A stretch of DNA of 64,000 bases from Bradyrhizobium diazoefficiens USDA 110 (GCF_000011365.1 NC_004463.1:5690001-5754000), one strand, 5' to 3'; counted from the stretch's first letter, positions 27,114 to 36,539 are shown. Made by a program: numbers and translations. Notes: generated by a model not told the origin, from the letters alone.

Positions 27114-27974
27114 TCAGCTCTTGGCAGGCGCCATCAGAGCGACCGGACCGGGCTCGAGAATCTTGGGTGGAGACGATTGCGTATCGACCGGCCCTACCTC
27201 GCTGTCAGTCGCGCTCAGGAATTTGTCGAGCATGCCTTGGATCGAGTTCTTGGCCACATCCGGACCGGTGTCGCGCATGTCGTTGTGCTGGAATTCGGTC
27301 TTCACGACCTGGATGCCGGCCTTCTCGCATTCCTCGTCGCTCGGGATCACCCCCGCATCGGTCTTGAACTGCGGATCGGTGGAGCGGAACGACAGGATCT
27401 TGAACTTGCCGGCGGTCACGAACGGCACGCGCAGATTGTCCAGCGTGACGACCTTCTTGACCTCATCCGGATACTGCTTGGCGAAGTACATCGTGATGTC
27501 GCCGCCCATGGAGTGGCCGACCATCGTCACCTTCTCGTAGTCGGCGTTGGGCTGAACCTTCTTCATCTCCTGCATCGCCAGGTGGATATTGGCCACGCCG
27601 CGCAGGATCTGCGGCAACCGGCCGACATAGAGCTCGCCGGGCTTGGTCACCATCGGAGGATCGGTCGGCAAATCATGCTGCGGGCTCACGACGAGGTAGC
27701 CGCGCGCAGCGAAAATGTTAGCAAGGAAGCCGTACTCGGTGTTCTTGACGGTATTGCCATGGTTGATCACGGCGACAGGCATCGTGATCATGCCGGCATT
27801 GGCCTGCATTTCCTTGTCGCGACGGATCGCGATATCGACGGGCACGGGACGGTTGTCGCGCGAAGCGTCGTAGAAGGTGATGGTCTCGTGCCTGATGGCC
27901 CACTTGCTCGCCGTGAAATAGGCGATGCCGCAGAGGGCACTGACCGAAACCAGAACGGCAATTCCACGCTTCAT
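27114..27974 (-). CDS. secreted or membrane-anchored alpha/beta hydrolase
   Basis: A 286-residue protein with an N-terminal hydrophobic segment (residues 4-21) that may be cleaved or act as an anchor. The nucleophile elbow is GHSMGG with Ser155. The oxyanion/early strand VAVINHGNT (67-75) is typical. The catalytic Asp and His are probably in the VTLDNLR and TEFQHNDM regions. The substrate is unknown; it looks more like a chlorophyllase/lipase-type esterase than a peptidase. The C-terminus is proline-rich and non-conserved. Confidence 0.85.
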   Translation of the reverse strand: MKRGIAVLVSVSALCGIAYFTASKWAIRHETITFYDASRDNRPVPVDIAIRRDKEMQANAGMITMPVAVINHGNTVKNTEYGFLANIFAARGYLVVSPQHDLPTDPPMVTKPGELYVGRLPQILRGVANIHLAMQEMKKVQPNADYEKVTMVGHSMGGDITMYFAKQYPDEVKKVVTLDNLRVPFVTAGKFKILSFRSTDPQFKTDAGVIPSDEECEKAGIQVVKTEFQHNDMRDTGPDVAKNSIQGMLDKFLSATDSEVGPVDTQSSPPKILEPGPVALMAPAKS

Positions 27975-28318
27975 TTTCGTCCTCAGCCTCAGGCTCTTGC
28001 GGCCTGAATCCCTGTTGAAAATCGTGTTCTTCCGGGGCTCTTCGGCCCCTGGTCGCCTATTCGCTAATATATGTCACAGCCGCGTGACAGGAAGGCCAAA
28101 TATTGTGAACTGGCAGCCCTTTCATTGTGCGCCGCACACGTTTCTTGGGCATCCTCCTCTCATACGGCTACGTCAGGGTGCAGATCACCATCCGATGCAA
28201 CCGGTCTCGATTGGGTGCAATTTCGCAGTAAACGTAGAGTGAAAACGGCCGAGGGCGGGCTCAGTTCCTGCGGGGGACCGGCTTATCAGGCCGCTGGCAG
28301 TAGCGATATACCGCTAAA
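27975..28318. other. intergenic region upstream of the hydrolase gene
   Basis: 344 bases between two minus-strand genes. The AT-rich patch TTCGCTAATATATGTCACAG near 28060 could be promoter DNA for the hydrolase. A short hairpin CCGGGGCTC-TTC-GGCCCC lies at about 28035. No gene is supported. Confidence 0.4.
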
Positions 28319-29242
28319 TCAGGCGCCGAGGATGTCGTGGACCTCGAGCGGCTTGTCGACCTGGCTGAACCACTCGGCGCGGTTGGCCGCGCGGCGGCGG
28401 CCGCGCTCGTCGAGCGGCAGCTTGAGCTGGCGGAGCAGGCTCGTCACCTCTTCCCGCGCGGTGAGATGGCCGAGATTGGGCCGCATGCCGAGCGTCGCCT
28501 CGTCGATCTCGTCGAGCGCAGTGAGGCCGCGCGGGAAGAATTCGCGGTAGACGACGCGCTCGGCGAAACCGTCGATGTAGCGGAAGCCGAGCCGCAGCGA
28601 CAAATCCTTCAAGCCGTCGGCGACAAGCTGCTTGTTGCGGGAGCCGAGCATGGACAGGCGGTTGCGCACCACGATCCAGTCGGTGCTCGAGCCGTCGAGC
28701 TGGCGACGCTTGCGGCGGGTATCCCGCACCATCTCGGCATAGTGGCTCTCGCCGGTGACCGCATAGTTGGCGGGGTCGACGGTGCCGAGCACGTCGAAAT
28801 CGAGGAAGCTGTCGTTGATCGGCGTGACCAGCGTGTCGGCCATCGAATGGGCGAGCCGCATCAGGTAGCTGTCGGTGCCGGGCGTATCGATGACGATGAA
28901 ATCGAAACTGCTCTCGACCGCAGAGACCGCCTCCATGAACTGCTGGAACTCGGAGTTCTCGTTCTCGGCAATCTGCATGGTCTCGCCGAGCTTGATGCAG
29001 CGATGCACCGGCAGCTCGAGATCGAGCTTGGTGCGACGGGCCCAGGCGGCGCGGTTGTTGATGTAGTGGGTGAAGCTTTGCTGGCGGCAGTCGAGGTCGA
29101 TGGTGGCAACGCGCTGACCGGCCTTCAGGAGCGCGACCGCGATGTGCAAGGCAGTGGTCGATTTGCCGGAGCCGCCCTTCTCGTTGCCCAGCACAACGAC
29201 GTGCGCCGAGCCGGATTGGCCCTGGCTAGCCTGCACAAGCAT
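28319..29242 (-). CDS. mipZ: MipZ-type division-plane positioning ATPase
   Basis: A 307-residue ParA/MinD-family ATPase. The deviant Walker A is GNEKGGSGKST (residues 19-29) with the signature lysine. Walker A' is IDLDCRQ, and the IDTPG Walker B follows. MipZ forms a gradient from the ParB-bound poles and inhibits FtsZ polymerisation, placing the septum in alphaproteobacteria. LDGSSTDWIVVRNRLS and the ERVVYREFFPRGLTALD block match the MipZ branch. ATG at 29242 is preferred; a GTG at 29257 adds five residues. Confidence 0.92.
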   Translation of the reverse strand: MLVQASQGQSGSAHVVVLGNEKGGSGKSTTALHIAVALLKAGQRVATIDLDCRQQSFTHYINNRAAWARRTKLDLELPVHRCIKLGETMQIAENENSEFQQFMEAVSAVESSFDFIVIDTPGTDSYLMRLAHSMADTLVTPINDSFLDFDVLGTVDPANYAVTGESHYAEMVRDTRRKRRQLDGSSTDWIVVRNRLSMLGSRNKQLVADGLKDLSLRLGFRYIDGFAERVVYREFFPRGLTALDEIDEATLGMRPNLGHLTAREEVTSLLRQLKLPLDERGRRRAANRAEWFSQVDKPLEVHDILGA

Positions 29243-29520
29243 GGTGATCCTCAACACCCCTAAGCAATATCTTCAAGTTGGCCGCGTCTGCGGTCAAGTG
29301 AAATGCGTGACAGGATAGCGAAATCACAGTGCGTTAGTCTTCATCATGAATTGCGTCGCCGCCTCGCGTCTGCGATTCAGCCCACAATGTCGCGACGTCG
29401 TGCGCGGCATTACGCGGGATGCTGTGCCGCATCCGGATGCATGGCGTCCACGATCGCTGCTTGTTAAGGTTAGCCGGCTGCACGCCGCGCCCAACCTATC
29501 CCCAAGCCCCCTGAGTCCTG

Positions 29521-30372
29521 ATGTCACGAAGCCCTCTGATCGCCCGCACGGTCCCTGCGCTCCGACGCGCCGCCGACAATCTTCGCAAGCGAAAGGCCAC
29601 GATCGCGCTGGTCCCGACCATGGGGGCGCTCCATGACGGGCATGTGTCGCTGGTGCGCCTCGCGAAGCGGCGCGCCAGCCGCGTCGTAGTCTCGATCTTC
29701 GTCAACCCGACTCAATTCGCCCCGACCGAGGATTTCGGCGCCTATCCCCGAACCTGGAAGGCCGACATCGCCAAGCTCGCGGCCGAGGACGTCGACATCG
29801 TCTGGCACCCGGGCGTCGAGGCCATGTATCCGGAGGGCTTTGCGACCCGAATCGTGCCGGAGGGTCCGGCCCTGGCCGGCCTCGAGGATCGCTTCCGGCC
29901 CCACTTTTTCGGTGGCGTCGCCACCGTCGTCGGAAAGCTGTTCACGCAATGCCGGCCGGACTTTGCGATCTTCGGCGAGAAAGACTTTCAGCAACTGCGG
30001 GTGGTGACGCAGATGGCGCGGGACCTCGATCTCGGCGTCAAGGTGATCGGCTCCCGCACCGTGCGCGAGCGCGACGGGCTCGCGATGTCATCGCGCAACG
30101 TCTATCTCTCACCGCAGGAGCGGCAGACCGCGACCACGCTCTACCGCGCCATGAAGGACAGCGCCGGCCGCATTCGCGCCGGCGAGGCCATCGCGTCGGC
30201 GATGGCGCGCGGCGCCGCGACCATCAAGGCGGCCGGCTTCGTGCTCGACTATTTCGAGGCCCGCCACGCCGAGACGCTGGCACAGGTCACCTCGCGCAAG
30301 GACGGCCCCTTGCGGATCCTGGTCGCAGCCAAGCTCGGCACGACCCGGCTGATCGACAATATCGCGGTCTAA
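29521..30372 (+). CDS. panC: pantoate-beta-alanine ligase PanC
   Basis: A 283-residue cytoplasmic enzyme, normal length, that condenses pantoate and beta-alanine with ATP to pantothenate. The HIGH-type motif is [10 protein letters not shown] (His38, His41). The flanking VPTMGALH, the FVNPTQFAP strand and the [15 protein letters not shown] blocks complete the ATP and pantoate sites. It stands alone, with panB not present in the window. ATG at 29521 is preceded by CCCTGAGTCCTG, a weak ribosome site. Confidence 0.97.
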   Translation: MSRSPLIARTVPALRRAADNLRKRKATIALVPTMGALHDGHVSLVRLAKRRASRVVVSIFVNPTQFAPTEDFGAYPRTWKADIAKLAAEDVDIVWHPGVEAMYPEGFATRIVPEGPALAGLEDRFRPHFFGGVATVVGKLFTQCRPDFAIFGEKDFQQLRVVTQMARDLDLGVKVIGSRTVRERDGLAMSSRNVYLSPQERQTATTLYRAMKDSAGRIRAGEAIASAMARGAATIKAAGFVLDYFEARHAETLAQVTSRKDGPLRILVAAKLGTTRLIDNIAV

Positions 30373-30394
30373 AGCGCGATGACGACATCGCGCT
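30371..30394 (+). terminator. hairpin after panC
   Basis: AAAGCGCGATG-ACGA-CATCGCGCTT right after the panC stop. There is a perfect stem but no long T-run. Confidence 0.5.
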
Positions 30395-30408
30395 TCAGGT
30401 TACTGTTT

Positions 30409-30457
30409 GAGCATGATCTTTCCGGAAAACCGCTACACACTTTTCCGGATCATGCTC
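30409..30457. repeat. dispersed rhizobial palindrome GAGCATGATC...GATCATGCTC
   Basis: The arms are GAGCATGATCTTTCCGGAAAA and the inverse TTTTCCGGATCATGCTC. This element recurs widely in Rhizobiales genomes. It overlaps the DUF1489 gene: the TGA stop at 30456-30458 falls on its outer edge. Confidence 0.85.
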
Positions 30458-30896
30458 AGAGCAATCCGAGATCGCGCAGCTCGCGCCGCATCGGCTCCGG
30501 CATCGCCGCGATCGTGCCGGCGGCGGACTTGCCGAGATCGGGCGGTACGGAATCGTCCGCGAGATAGCGCCAGCCCTGGAACGGTCGCATCGGCCGCGGC
30601 GAGACCGGGATCACCTTCGGCTGCATCACGATCCGGCAGCGCCCGATGCCGTCCTTGTCGCGGAACGGCTCGATGCCGATGATCTTTTCGCGCGCGGCGA
30701 TCTCGCCCTTGATGACCCAATAGAGCGACCCGCCCGAGAGGATCTCGGCGTCGCGCTTGGGCACCATTCGGGTGATGTGGATGTGATGTTGCGGCAGACC
30801 CTTCTTCTTGGCGGTCTGCATCCGTTCGGCCACCCACTCCTTCAATTCCTTGACGGAGTCGCAGCCGACGGCGAGCTTGATCAGATGGAGTGGCAT
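30456..30896 (-). CDS. DUF1489 family protein
   Basis: A 146-residue soluble protein with the DUF1489 layout: LIKLAVGCDSVKELKEW at the start, HITRMVPKRDAEIL-GGSLYWVIKG in the middle, and FQGWRYL near residue 105. The family is restricted to alphaproteobacteria and has no known role. Its stop codon lies in the edge of a dispersed palindrome, so the C-terminus may have been set by that insertion. Confidence 0.9.
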   Translation of the reverse strand: MPLHLIKLAVGCDSVKELKEWVAERMQTAKKKGLPQHHIHITRMVPKRDAEILSGGSLYWVIKGEIAAREKIIGIEPFRDKDGIGRCRIVMQPKVIPVSPRPMRPFQGWRYLADDSVPPDLGKSAAGTIAAMPEPMRRELRDLGLL

Positions 30897-30938
30897 GCCC
30901 CAGCATTAGCGGGCCGGCCGCAGGTTTTCAAAGCCGAA

Positions 30939-31925
30939 CTATTCGTTATCCGCAGCCGCGGGAGCCGCAGCAGCCGGCGGCGGTGCCAGCGGAACCGGTG
31001 CAGCTGCCGGTGCGCGCGCAGCCTTCGGCGCCGGCGGCTTCTTCGCGGCCGGTGCCGCAGGCGCTGCGGCCTGCGCCGAGGTCGTGGCCGGCGCGCGCGG
31101 AGCCGGCGCTGCGTTCGCGGCCGGCGCGGCCTGGCGCGCCGCCGCTGTAGGCGGTTCCGGATTCATGATGCTCACCGGCGGCGTCGACGAGGCGCTCGGG
31201 AATTCAGCGTTGGTCGGCTTGCCCGTCGGCATCGACGGCGGCAGCGCGGCGAGCGCACCTGCGGCCGGTGCTGCCGCCGCGGGCGCGTTCCAGGTGGGCG
31301 CATAGCGTGCGACCAGCATGTCGTAGAGATGGGACTCCATGTTGGCGGCGACCTGCTGCTGATCGGTCAGCGAGCGGAAGGCGGCGCAATCGAACCGGGT
31401 GCAGCCGTCGCGGGCGATCAGCACCTGCGCGACGAGGCCGTAGCGATCGCGCTCCAGCGCCTTGCGCAGCACCTTCATGTCCAGCGTCAGGCTCTTGTCG
31501 ACGGTCGCGGCGTCGCCGAGCGCGGTCAGCCGGTCGATCCTGGCGGCGGTGTAGGAGACGGCCGCGGCCGCCGCATCCGGCGAACCGAACAGCGCCTTCT
31601 CGCAGCCAATGGCCACGGCATCGCCGGCAAGATCGTCAAGGCAGGACAGTGCCGGCAGGCTCGCGGTAACAACGCCCTGCGCGCGCGCCTCGGCCGGAGC
31701 GGCCTGCCCGTCCGGTCCATAGAGGTGCGCCGTGGCAGCCACCGCGATGGCAATGGCAAGCAGCGTGATGACGGTCAGCGCACCGTTGGCAACCGATCTC
31801 TCGGCGCGCAGCAGCGTGATCATGAGGATCAATCCGAAGAAGCCCGCAGCCGCCAGCGTCATCCACATCGGGACGGCCGGCGAGCGCCAGATTTGGTCGA
31901 GCGACGAGGCCCATGCCCAGTTCAT
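30939..31925 (-). CDS. membrane protein with long Ala/Pro-rich tail
   Basis: 328 residues: two membrane helices (about 18-38 and 50-68), a periplasmic helical domain (70-210) with four cysteines (SCLDDLAG, IGCEKALFG, DGCTRFDCAAF), then about 110 residues of low-complexity Ala/Pro. The cysteines suggest two disulfides in the periplasm. I recognise this as a rhizobial conserved hypothetical without known function. The tail composition makes it prone to spurious matches. Confidence 0.75.
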   Translation of the reverse strand: MNWAWASSLDQIWRSPAVPMWMTLAAAGFFGLILMITLLRAERSVANGALTVITLLAIAIAVAATAHLYGPDGQAAPAEARAQGVVTASLPALSCLDDLAGDAVAIGCEKALFGSPDAAAAAVSYTAARIDRLTALGDAATVDKSLTLDMKVLRKALERDRYGLVAQVLIARDGCTRFDCAAFRSLTDQQQVAANMESHLYDMLVARYAPTWNAPAAAAPAAGALAALPPSMPTGKPTNAEFPSASSTPPVSIMNPEPPTAAARQAAPAANAAPAPRAPATTSAQAAAPAAPAAKKPPAPKAARAPAAAPVPLAPPPAAAAPAAADNE

Positions 31926-32076
31926 GCGCGACGTCCCCTCACGCGAGCAAAGAGCGAATGGTCAAAGCGAGCACCGTGAGCCGGCAACTGCCCCCGACCC
32001 ACCTTGTGAAGGTGAAGCGGGCCTTTTGACGGCGAGCGCAGGAAATTCGTCCGCGACATCAACGGGCGGCGGTGCC

Positions 32077-32280
32077 TCAGGAGAGCGCGAGCTGGCTTTC
32101 CTTGGCGACCCGTTCGAAGGCTTCAGTCGAGCTCTTGATCCGGTACTGGCAGTCGTCACCTTCCGTCGGCAACAGGCGGATGATCTCATACGAGCCGCTG
32201 GCAGCCGGGCGCGCGACGTTGCTGGCCGTGAACAATACGCGCGTTCCAACGGGGAATTTGTGCTTCAACACCCTCTCCAT
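32077..32280 (-). CDS. small basic protein, KOW/SH3-like strand pattern
   Basis: A 67-residue soluble protein (MERVLKHKFPVGTRVLFTAS start). Strand-rich segments FPVGTRVLFTAS and GSYEIIRLLPTEGDDCQYRIKS suggest a small SH3-like barrel. This pattern is widespread in Bradyrhizobium as a conserved hypothetical. The start has ATGGAGAGGG ahead of it on the minus strand. Confidence 0.7.
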   Translation of the reverse strand: MERVLKHKFPVGTRVLFTASNVARPAASGSYEIIRLLPTEGDDCQYRIKSSTEAFERVAKESQLALS

Positions 32281-32467
32281 TACTCAAACAACGCCTGCCT
32301 CGCCCATGGTCCCACTGCGATGGCCGGCCGGAAACCCAGCCGTTATATAGCACGCATGCGGCGTTTTTGGCCAGCCTCATGCGAGCATGGCAAACACACC
32401 AATCTTGAAGTCTTTTCAGGACGATAACGGGAACAGCGGGCCACGCTAATACCGCTGGAACCGGGCC

Positions 32468-32836
32468 TCAGGCGGTATGGGGCAGATGACCCTGCGGGCT
32501 GGCCTGGTCCACCGCCTTGGGCAGCTCCTGGGCCAGGATCTGGCCCAGCTGGTCAACCGGGATGTTGTAGCGCGCAGCCAGCTGGCGGACGGTGTCGTTG
32601 CCGAGCACCGCGCGGAGCTGGTCGGCCGAGATCGGCAGGTTCTGGCCGTTGCCGAGCCAGGATTTGACCTGGTCACCGAACCCGGCCTGCTGAAGCTTGG
32701 CCACGATCGCGCTGAGGCCGCCCTGATTGTTGCTGCCGAGCACCTCGCTCAAGACGGCCGGCAGCACGGCGGCGCCGAGCTGGCCGAGCGCGCTGCGGAG
32801 CGCGGGGTTGTTTTCCAGCGAGTCCAGGATTCCCAT
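32468..32836 (-). CDS. YidB/DUF937 family protein
   Basis: 122 residues. The sequence is GILDSLE at the N-terminus, then LGQLGAAVLPAVLSEVLG and LVAKLQQAGFGDQVKSWLGNGQNLPIS-like repeats (AIVAKLQQAGFGDQ, SWLGNGQNLPISADQL), which mark DUF937/YidB. The C-terminal part repeats the LAARYNIPVDQLGQILAQ helix. Function unknown. The ATG at 32836 is preceded by GAAGAGGGC. Confidence 0.88.
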   Translation of the reverse strand: MGILDSLENNPALRSALGQLGAAVLPAVLSEVLGSNNQGGLSAIVAKLQQAGFGDQVKSWLGNGQNLPISADQLRAVLGNDTVRQLAARYNIPVDQLGQILAQELPKAVDQASPQGHLPHTA

Positions 32837-32923
32837 GGCGTGCCCTCTTCCAAGCCGCAACTCGGTACGATTGAGCGCCGCCGGCTGGTGTATCGTCAAG
32901 CGGCGCCCGATCACATTCGCGGG

Positions 32924-33586
32924 TTACGCGTCCTCGAACTTCGCGATGACAAGCGTCTCGGCAAGCCCCTCGCGGGTCCATTCCTGGAATGCCGGCAGCG
33001 CCATCATCGTCTCCATGTAGGCCTTGGTATCCGGTGCCACCTCGATCGCGTAGGTGCGGAAGCGGTGCACGACCGGCGCGTACATCGCGTCCGCCGCGCC
33101 AAAGCGGCCGAACAGGAACGGTCCCCTGGCACCATGACGCGCCCGGCACTCGCGCCAGATCTCCTCGATGCGCGCAACGTTGGCCTTCGCATCGGCCGAC
33201 AGCGCCACGGGGCGGATCGGCCGGTGCAGGTTCATGCCGCATTCGCTGCGCAAGGCGACAAAGCCGGAATGCATCTCGGCGCACACCGAACGGGCATGGG
33301 CGCGGGCCGCGGCATCATCGGGCCACAGCTTCACTTCCGGGTAGCGCTCGGCGATGTATTCGATGATGCTAAGCGAATCCCACACCGTGGTCTCGCCGTC
33401 GACCAGCACGGGCACCTTGCCGGCGCGGCTGAAGGACAGGATCTGCTCCTTGTCCGCGGGGTTATCCGTGTAGAGCGGGATCAGGGTCTCCACGAACGGG
33501 ATGTCGTTGGCGCGCAGCGCGAGCCAGGGCCGCATCGACCATGACGAGTAGTTCTTGTTGCCGATGGCAAGTTTTAGTGCAGCCAT
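32924..33586 (-). CDS. glutathione S-transferase family protein
   Basis: 220 residues. The thioredoxin-like N-domain has NKNYSSWSMRPWLALRA with a Ser in the catalytic-residue region, then GKVPVLVDG (cis-Pro) and the ES-like binding turn WDSLSIIEYIAE. The C-terminal all-helical domain includes FLFGRFGAADAMYAPVV, the N-cap and hydrophobic-staple region of GSTs. The substrate is unknown. A GTG six bases upstream (33592) is an alternative start. Confidence 0.92.
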   Translation of the reverse strand: MAALKLAIGNKNYSSWSMRPWLALRANDIPFVETLIPLYTDNPADKEQILSFSRAGKVPVLVDGETTVWDSLSIIEYIAERYPEVKLWPDDAAARAHARSVCAEMHSGFVALRSECGMNLHRPIRPVALSADAKANVARIEEIWRECRARHGARGPFLFGRFGAADAMYAPVVHRFRTYAIEVAPDTKAYMETMMALPAFQEWTREGLAETLVIAKFEDA

Positions 33587-33710
33587 GTCCACTGGTCCTT
33601 CCCAAGTCCTCTGGATGCGGCTGCTTTTAGCGCCATCGCCTGCCGTCAATCAATCGTTGCTGCGCCCGGCCTTGCGTGGCAATCGTTGCGATGCTCGCGA
33701 GGAGAGAGAC

Positions 33711-34427
33711 ATGAGCAGGCATTGGGTCGACATCACCGCCGTCGGCTTCTTCATCGTCGAATGGCTGGTCTATGCCCTGACCCTGGAACACTCGGCCTAT
33801 GGCCGCGACAGCCTGTCGGCGCGCATGAACCGCTATCGCGAGGTCTGGGTGCGCCGGCTGCTCGACCGCGAGACGCGCATGGTCGACATGCAGATCATGG
33901 CCTCGCTCCAGAACGGCACCGCCTTCTTCGCCTCCACCAGCCTCATCGCACTCGGCGGCGCGCTGGCGCTGCTGCATGCGACCAACGACGCCATCACGAT
34001 CCTGAGCAAGCTGCCGACCGACCTCAGCACCTCGCCCGCAATGTGGGAGCTGAAATGCGTCGGTCTCGTGCTGATCTGCGTCTACGCCTTCTTCAAGTTC
34101 GCCTGGGCCTATCGCCTGTTCAACTATGTCGCCATCCTGTTCGGCGGCATGCCGCCGGCATCCCAGCGCGACACGCCTGCGGCCGAAGCCCATGTCATCC
34201 GCACCACGCGCCTGTTCGAATCCGCCGGCCGTCATTTCAACCGCGGCCAGCGCGCCTTCTTCTTCGCGCTCGGCTATCTCGGCTGGTTCGTCAGCCCCTG
34301 GGTGCTGTTCGTGACCACGGCGGCCGTGGTGATCGTGACATGGCGCCGGCAATTCGCCTCGAGCGCATGGTCGGCGATGGCGCCGGAGATGGTGGATGGC
34401 GAGACGATGAGGAAGCGCGGTCATTGA
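33711..34427 (+). CDS. DUF599 membrane protein
   Basis: A 238-residue protein with four membrane helices: 7-25, about 75-95, 112-135 and about 190-215. The segment SARMNRYREVWVRRLLDRE between the first two helices is the DUF599 hallmark, and LFNYVAILFGGMP follows. No biochemical role is known. GAGGAGAGAGAC before the ATG is a strong ribosome site. It is the last clearly core gene before the accessory region. Confidence 0.9.
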   Translation: MSRHWVDITAVGFFIVEWLVYALTLEHSAYGRDSLSARMNRYREVWVRRLLDRETRMVDMQIMASLQNGTAFFASTSLIALGGALALLHATNDAITILSKLPTDLSTSPAMWELKCVGLVLICVYAFFKFAWAYRLFNYVAILFGGMPPASQRDTPAAEAHVIRTTRLFESAGRHFNRGQRAFFFALGYLGWFVSPWVLFVTTAAVVIVTWRRQFASSAWSAMAPEMVDGETMRKRGH

Positions 34428-34445
34428 CCCCAACTCTCTCCACGT

Positions 34446-34525
34446 CGTCATTGCGAGCGCAGCGAAGCAATCCAGAGTCTTTCCGCGGAGGGATTCTGGA
34501 TTGCTTCGCTGCGCTCGCAATGACG
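34446..34525. repeat. dispersed palindrome CGTCATTGCGAGCGCAGCGAAGCAATCC
   Basis: Perfect 28-base arms, beginning CGTCATTGCGAGCGCAGCGA and inverted as TCGCTGCGCTCGCAATGACG, flank about 24 bases. The element is frequent between genes in alphaproteobacteria and follows the DUF599 stop. Confidence 0.9.
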
Positions 34526-34646
34526 GAGCAAGGGGCGGCATCGCCATTCTCCAATCCGCATCTCAATTTGCAGACACGCCTTCACATCCTCGCGGCGTAA
34601 TTCGCCCGAGCTTTGCTTCGTCGCTCTGCTCTCTTGAGCCAAGAGG

Positions 34647-34761
34647 GCGCAGGGAAGGCCGGGTGCCGGCTGGCACCCGCGGTCCGCTGCGCGAAAAGCA
34701 CACGCAGGAAGAACCGCACAGCAGCATACAGGTGTAGCCAATCACTCGGCCTTCCCTGCGC
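34647..34761. repeat. element with exact 15-base inverted repeats, possible MITE-like repeat
   Basis: GCGCAGGGAAGGCCG (34647-34661) and its inverse CGGCCTTCCCTGCGC (34747-34761) flank 85 bases that also contain GGTGCC-GGCT-GGCACC. The surrounding about 200 bases (34620-34850) look like a dispersed Bradyrhizobium repeat. No gene is present. Confidence 0.55.
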
Positions 34762-35111
34762 AGTGGTTGGACGGCTTATGCCGTGCTCTCCCGGGAGCCG
34801 AGTTCCTGCTGGCCTCCCTCACTCTCGCGAAAGTCGCCGGCACCACGCCGGTTGACGTGAATGCCGCATCCGCAAGAGCTTGACCGTAGCAACGACGGCC
34901 AGGACCACACGTCTATATTTTGGCATTCGGTGAAACACGCCGAAACTAAGAAAATCCTTTAAAATAAGGCATTTTCGACTAGCCTGATGCGGGCTGTTTC
35001 AGCGGGCTTCACCAAAATAAGGGCCCGGCCCTGAGCCTTTCAGCGTCCGCACGACAAACTGAAAGCCCCAAAGCCGAGCCTATGGTCCCAAGCCCTAGGA
35101 GCCGAAACCAC
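34762..35111. other. integrase upstream region; probable island edge
   Basis: 350 bases, with AT-rich runs AAGAAAATCCTTTAAAATAAGG (34949-34970) and two runs of GGGCCCGG/GAGCC around 35023-35080. It should hold the integrase promoter and, by position, an attachment site. No tRNA gene or matching direct repeat was found in the window, so att sites are not assigned. Confidence 0.4.
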
Positions 35112-36518
35112 ATGGATAGTAGCATTATCGCCTCCCCTGCCGGCAAGCGCGGCCGCAACAGCAGTGTCATCCTGACCGACCGCCTGTGCGAGAAGCGAGT
35201 CGCCAAGCGGACCAAGTTCTACGACCGCAAGTGCCCTGGCCTCTATGTCAGCATCACGACCGCGGGCGTTGCGACCTTCTCCTTCAAGTTCACCGACAGG
35301 CAGACCGGCAAGCAGCGCACTGGCTGGCTCGGCGTCTACAATCCCGAGACCTTCACGGTCGAGGACGCTCGTAGCAAGGTCTACGGTCTCAAGGGCATGG
35401 GCGGCGAGGCACTCGCCGAGACCTACCGTGACCAGAAAGCTGCGAAGACGAAGCGCGGCAAGACCGTTGCCGAGATCATCGACGAGCGCATCGCGTGGAT
35501 GAAAACGCTGGTCAAAAAGCCCGACGGCGAGATGCGGCCCCGGCTGGAGAGCTGGGAGAACACGGCAAGCCACCTCGACCGCTTCATTCGCCCCCGCCTG
35601 GGCAAGAAGTTGGCCATGGAGGTCACCAAGCACGACATCGCGACCCTGTCGAACGACATCGTCGGGGGCAAGTTCGGCAAGCCGTCGGTCAGCAACGCGC
35701 GCCACATGCGCAAGGCAGCTTCTGGTCTGTTCGAGTGGGCGGCGGAGGCAGGACGCGATTACGTAACGGCCAGTCCCTGCGTCAATTTGCCGAAGCTCGA
35801 CCCTGAGCATCCCCGTACCCGGGTGCTCTCCGAGGACGAGATCAGGACCTTCTGGCATGGATTGGATCGCGCCGACCTGCCTTGGGACCGCAAGACCCGG
35901 CTCGCGCTCAAGCTCGAGCTCGTCACCATGCTGCGGTCACGAGAACTTCTTGGTGCGCACCGGGACGAGCTGTTTGACCTCGACGGCGAGCATCCGCGTT
36001 TCGACGTTCCCCTGAAGCGGGTCAAGAAGCGCCGGGTGATCCAGCAGCCTTTGTCTGATCTTGCGGTCGAGATCACCCAGGAAGCGCTGACCTCGGATGA
36101 TCAGCAGTATGTTTTCGAGAGCCCCATGTACAAGGGCCAGCCGATCCACCGGAAAGCGATGGCCGACGCGCTGCGCGGGACAAAGCACGAGAAGAATAAG
36201 GACAAGACCAAGACCGCCGGGCTTTGCGAGCTGCTCGGTCTCAAGCCGTTCACGCCCCATGACCTGCGCCGGACGGCAGCGACCCTGGCTGGCGACCTCG
36301 GCTTCGACGACGCCTGGATCGCGAAGTGCCTCGATCACGCCGCGAGCAAGAAAGCCGAAGTCGTGGTGCCGACTGTCACCGGCAAGGTCTACAATCACTC
36401 CAAGCGGATGAAGGAGAAACGCGCGGTGCTGGACGGGGTCGCGGCCGAGCTGAGGCGGATCATTGGAACGCCTGTCGTGAACGCCCAGAAGCAGGAGCGC
36501 GACAAGATCGCCGCCTGA
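35112..36518 (+). CDS. tyrosine recombinase (P4-type phage/island integrase)
   Basis: A 468-residue integrase. An N-terminal arm-binding part resembling DUF4102 (about 25-115, with YDRKCPGLYVSITTAG) is followed by a core-binding domain (115-215) and the catalytic domain. The active site is Arg275 or 277 (LRSREL), His383/Arg386 (PHDLRR), His409 (LDHAASK) and Tyr427 (KVYNHS). It cuts and rejoins DNA at att sites through the tyrosine. It opens an AT-richer accessory region, and its terminator is at 36540. Confidence 0.93.
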   Translation: MDSSIIASPAGKRGRNSSVILTDRLCEKRVAKRTKFYDRKCPGLYVSITTAGVATFSFKFTDRQTGKQRTGWLGVYNPETFTVEDARSKVYGLKGMGGEALAETYRDQKAAKTKRGKTVAEIIDERIAWMKTLVKKPDGEMRPRLESWENTASHLDRFIRPRLGKKLAMEVTKHDIATLSNDIVGGKFGKPSVSNARHMRKAASGLFEWAAEAGRDYVTASPCVNLPKLDPEHPRTRVLSEDEIRTFWHGLDRADLPWDRKTRLALKLELVTMLRSRELLGAHRDELFDLDGEHPRFDVPLKRVKKRRVIQQPLSDLAVEITQEALTSDDQQYVFESPMYKGQPIHRKAMADALRGTKHEKNKDKTKTAGLCELLGLKPFTPHDLRRTAATLAGDLGFDDAWIAKCLDHAASKKAEVVVPTVTGKVYNHSKRMKEKRAVLDGVAAELRRIIGTPVVNAQKQERDKIAA

Positions 36519-36539
36519 TTGCATATGCCTACCGACGCC

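Noticed and set aside
34762..35111. tRNA gene as integration target next to the integrase
   Set aside because: No cloverleaf or T-loop (GGTTCRA) sequence found; att sites could not be identified.
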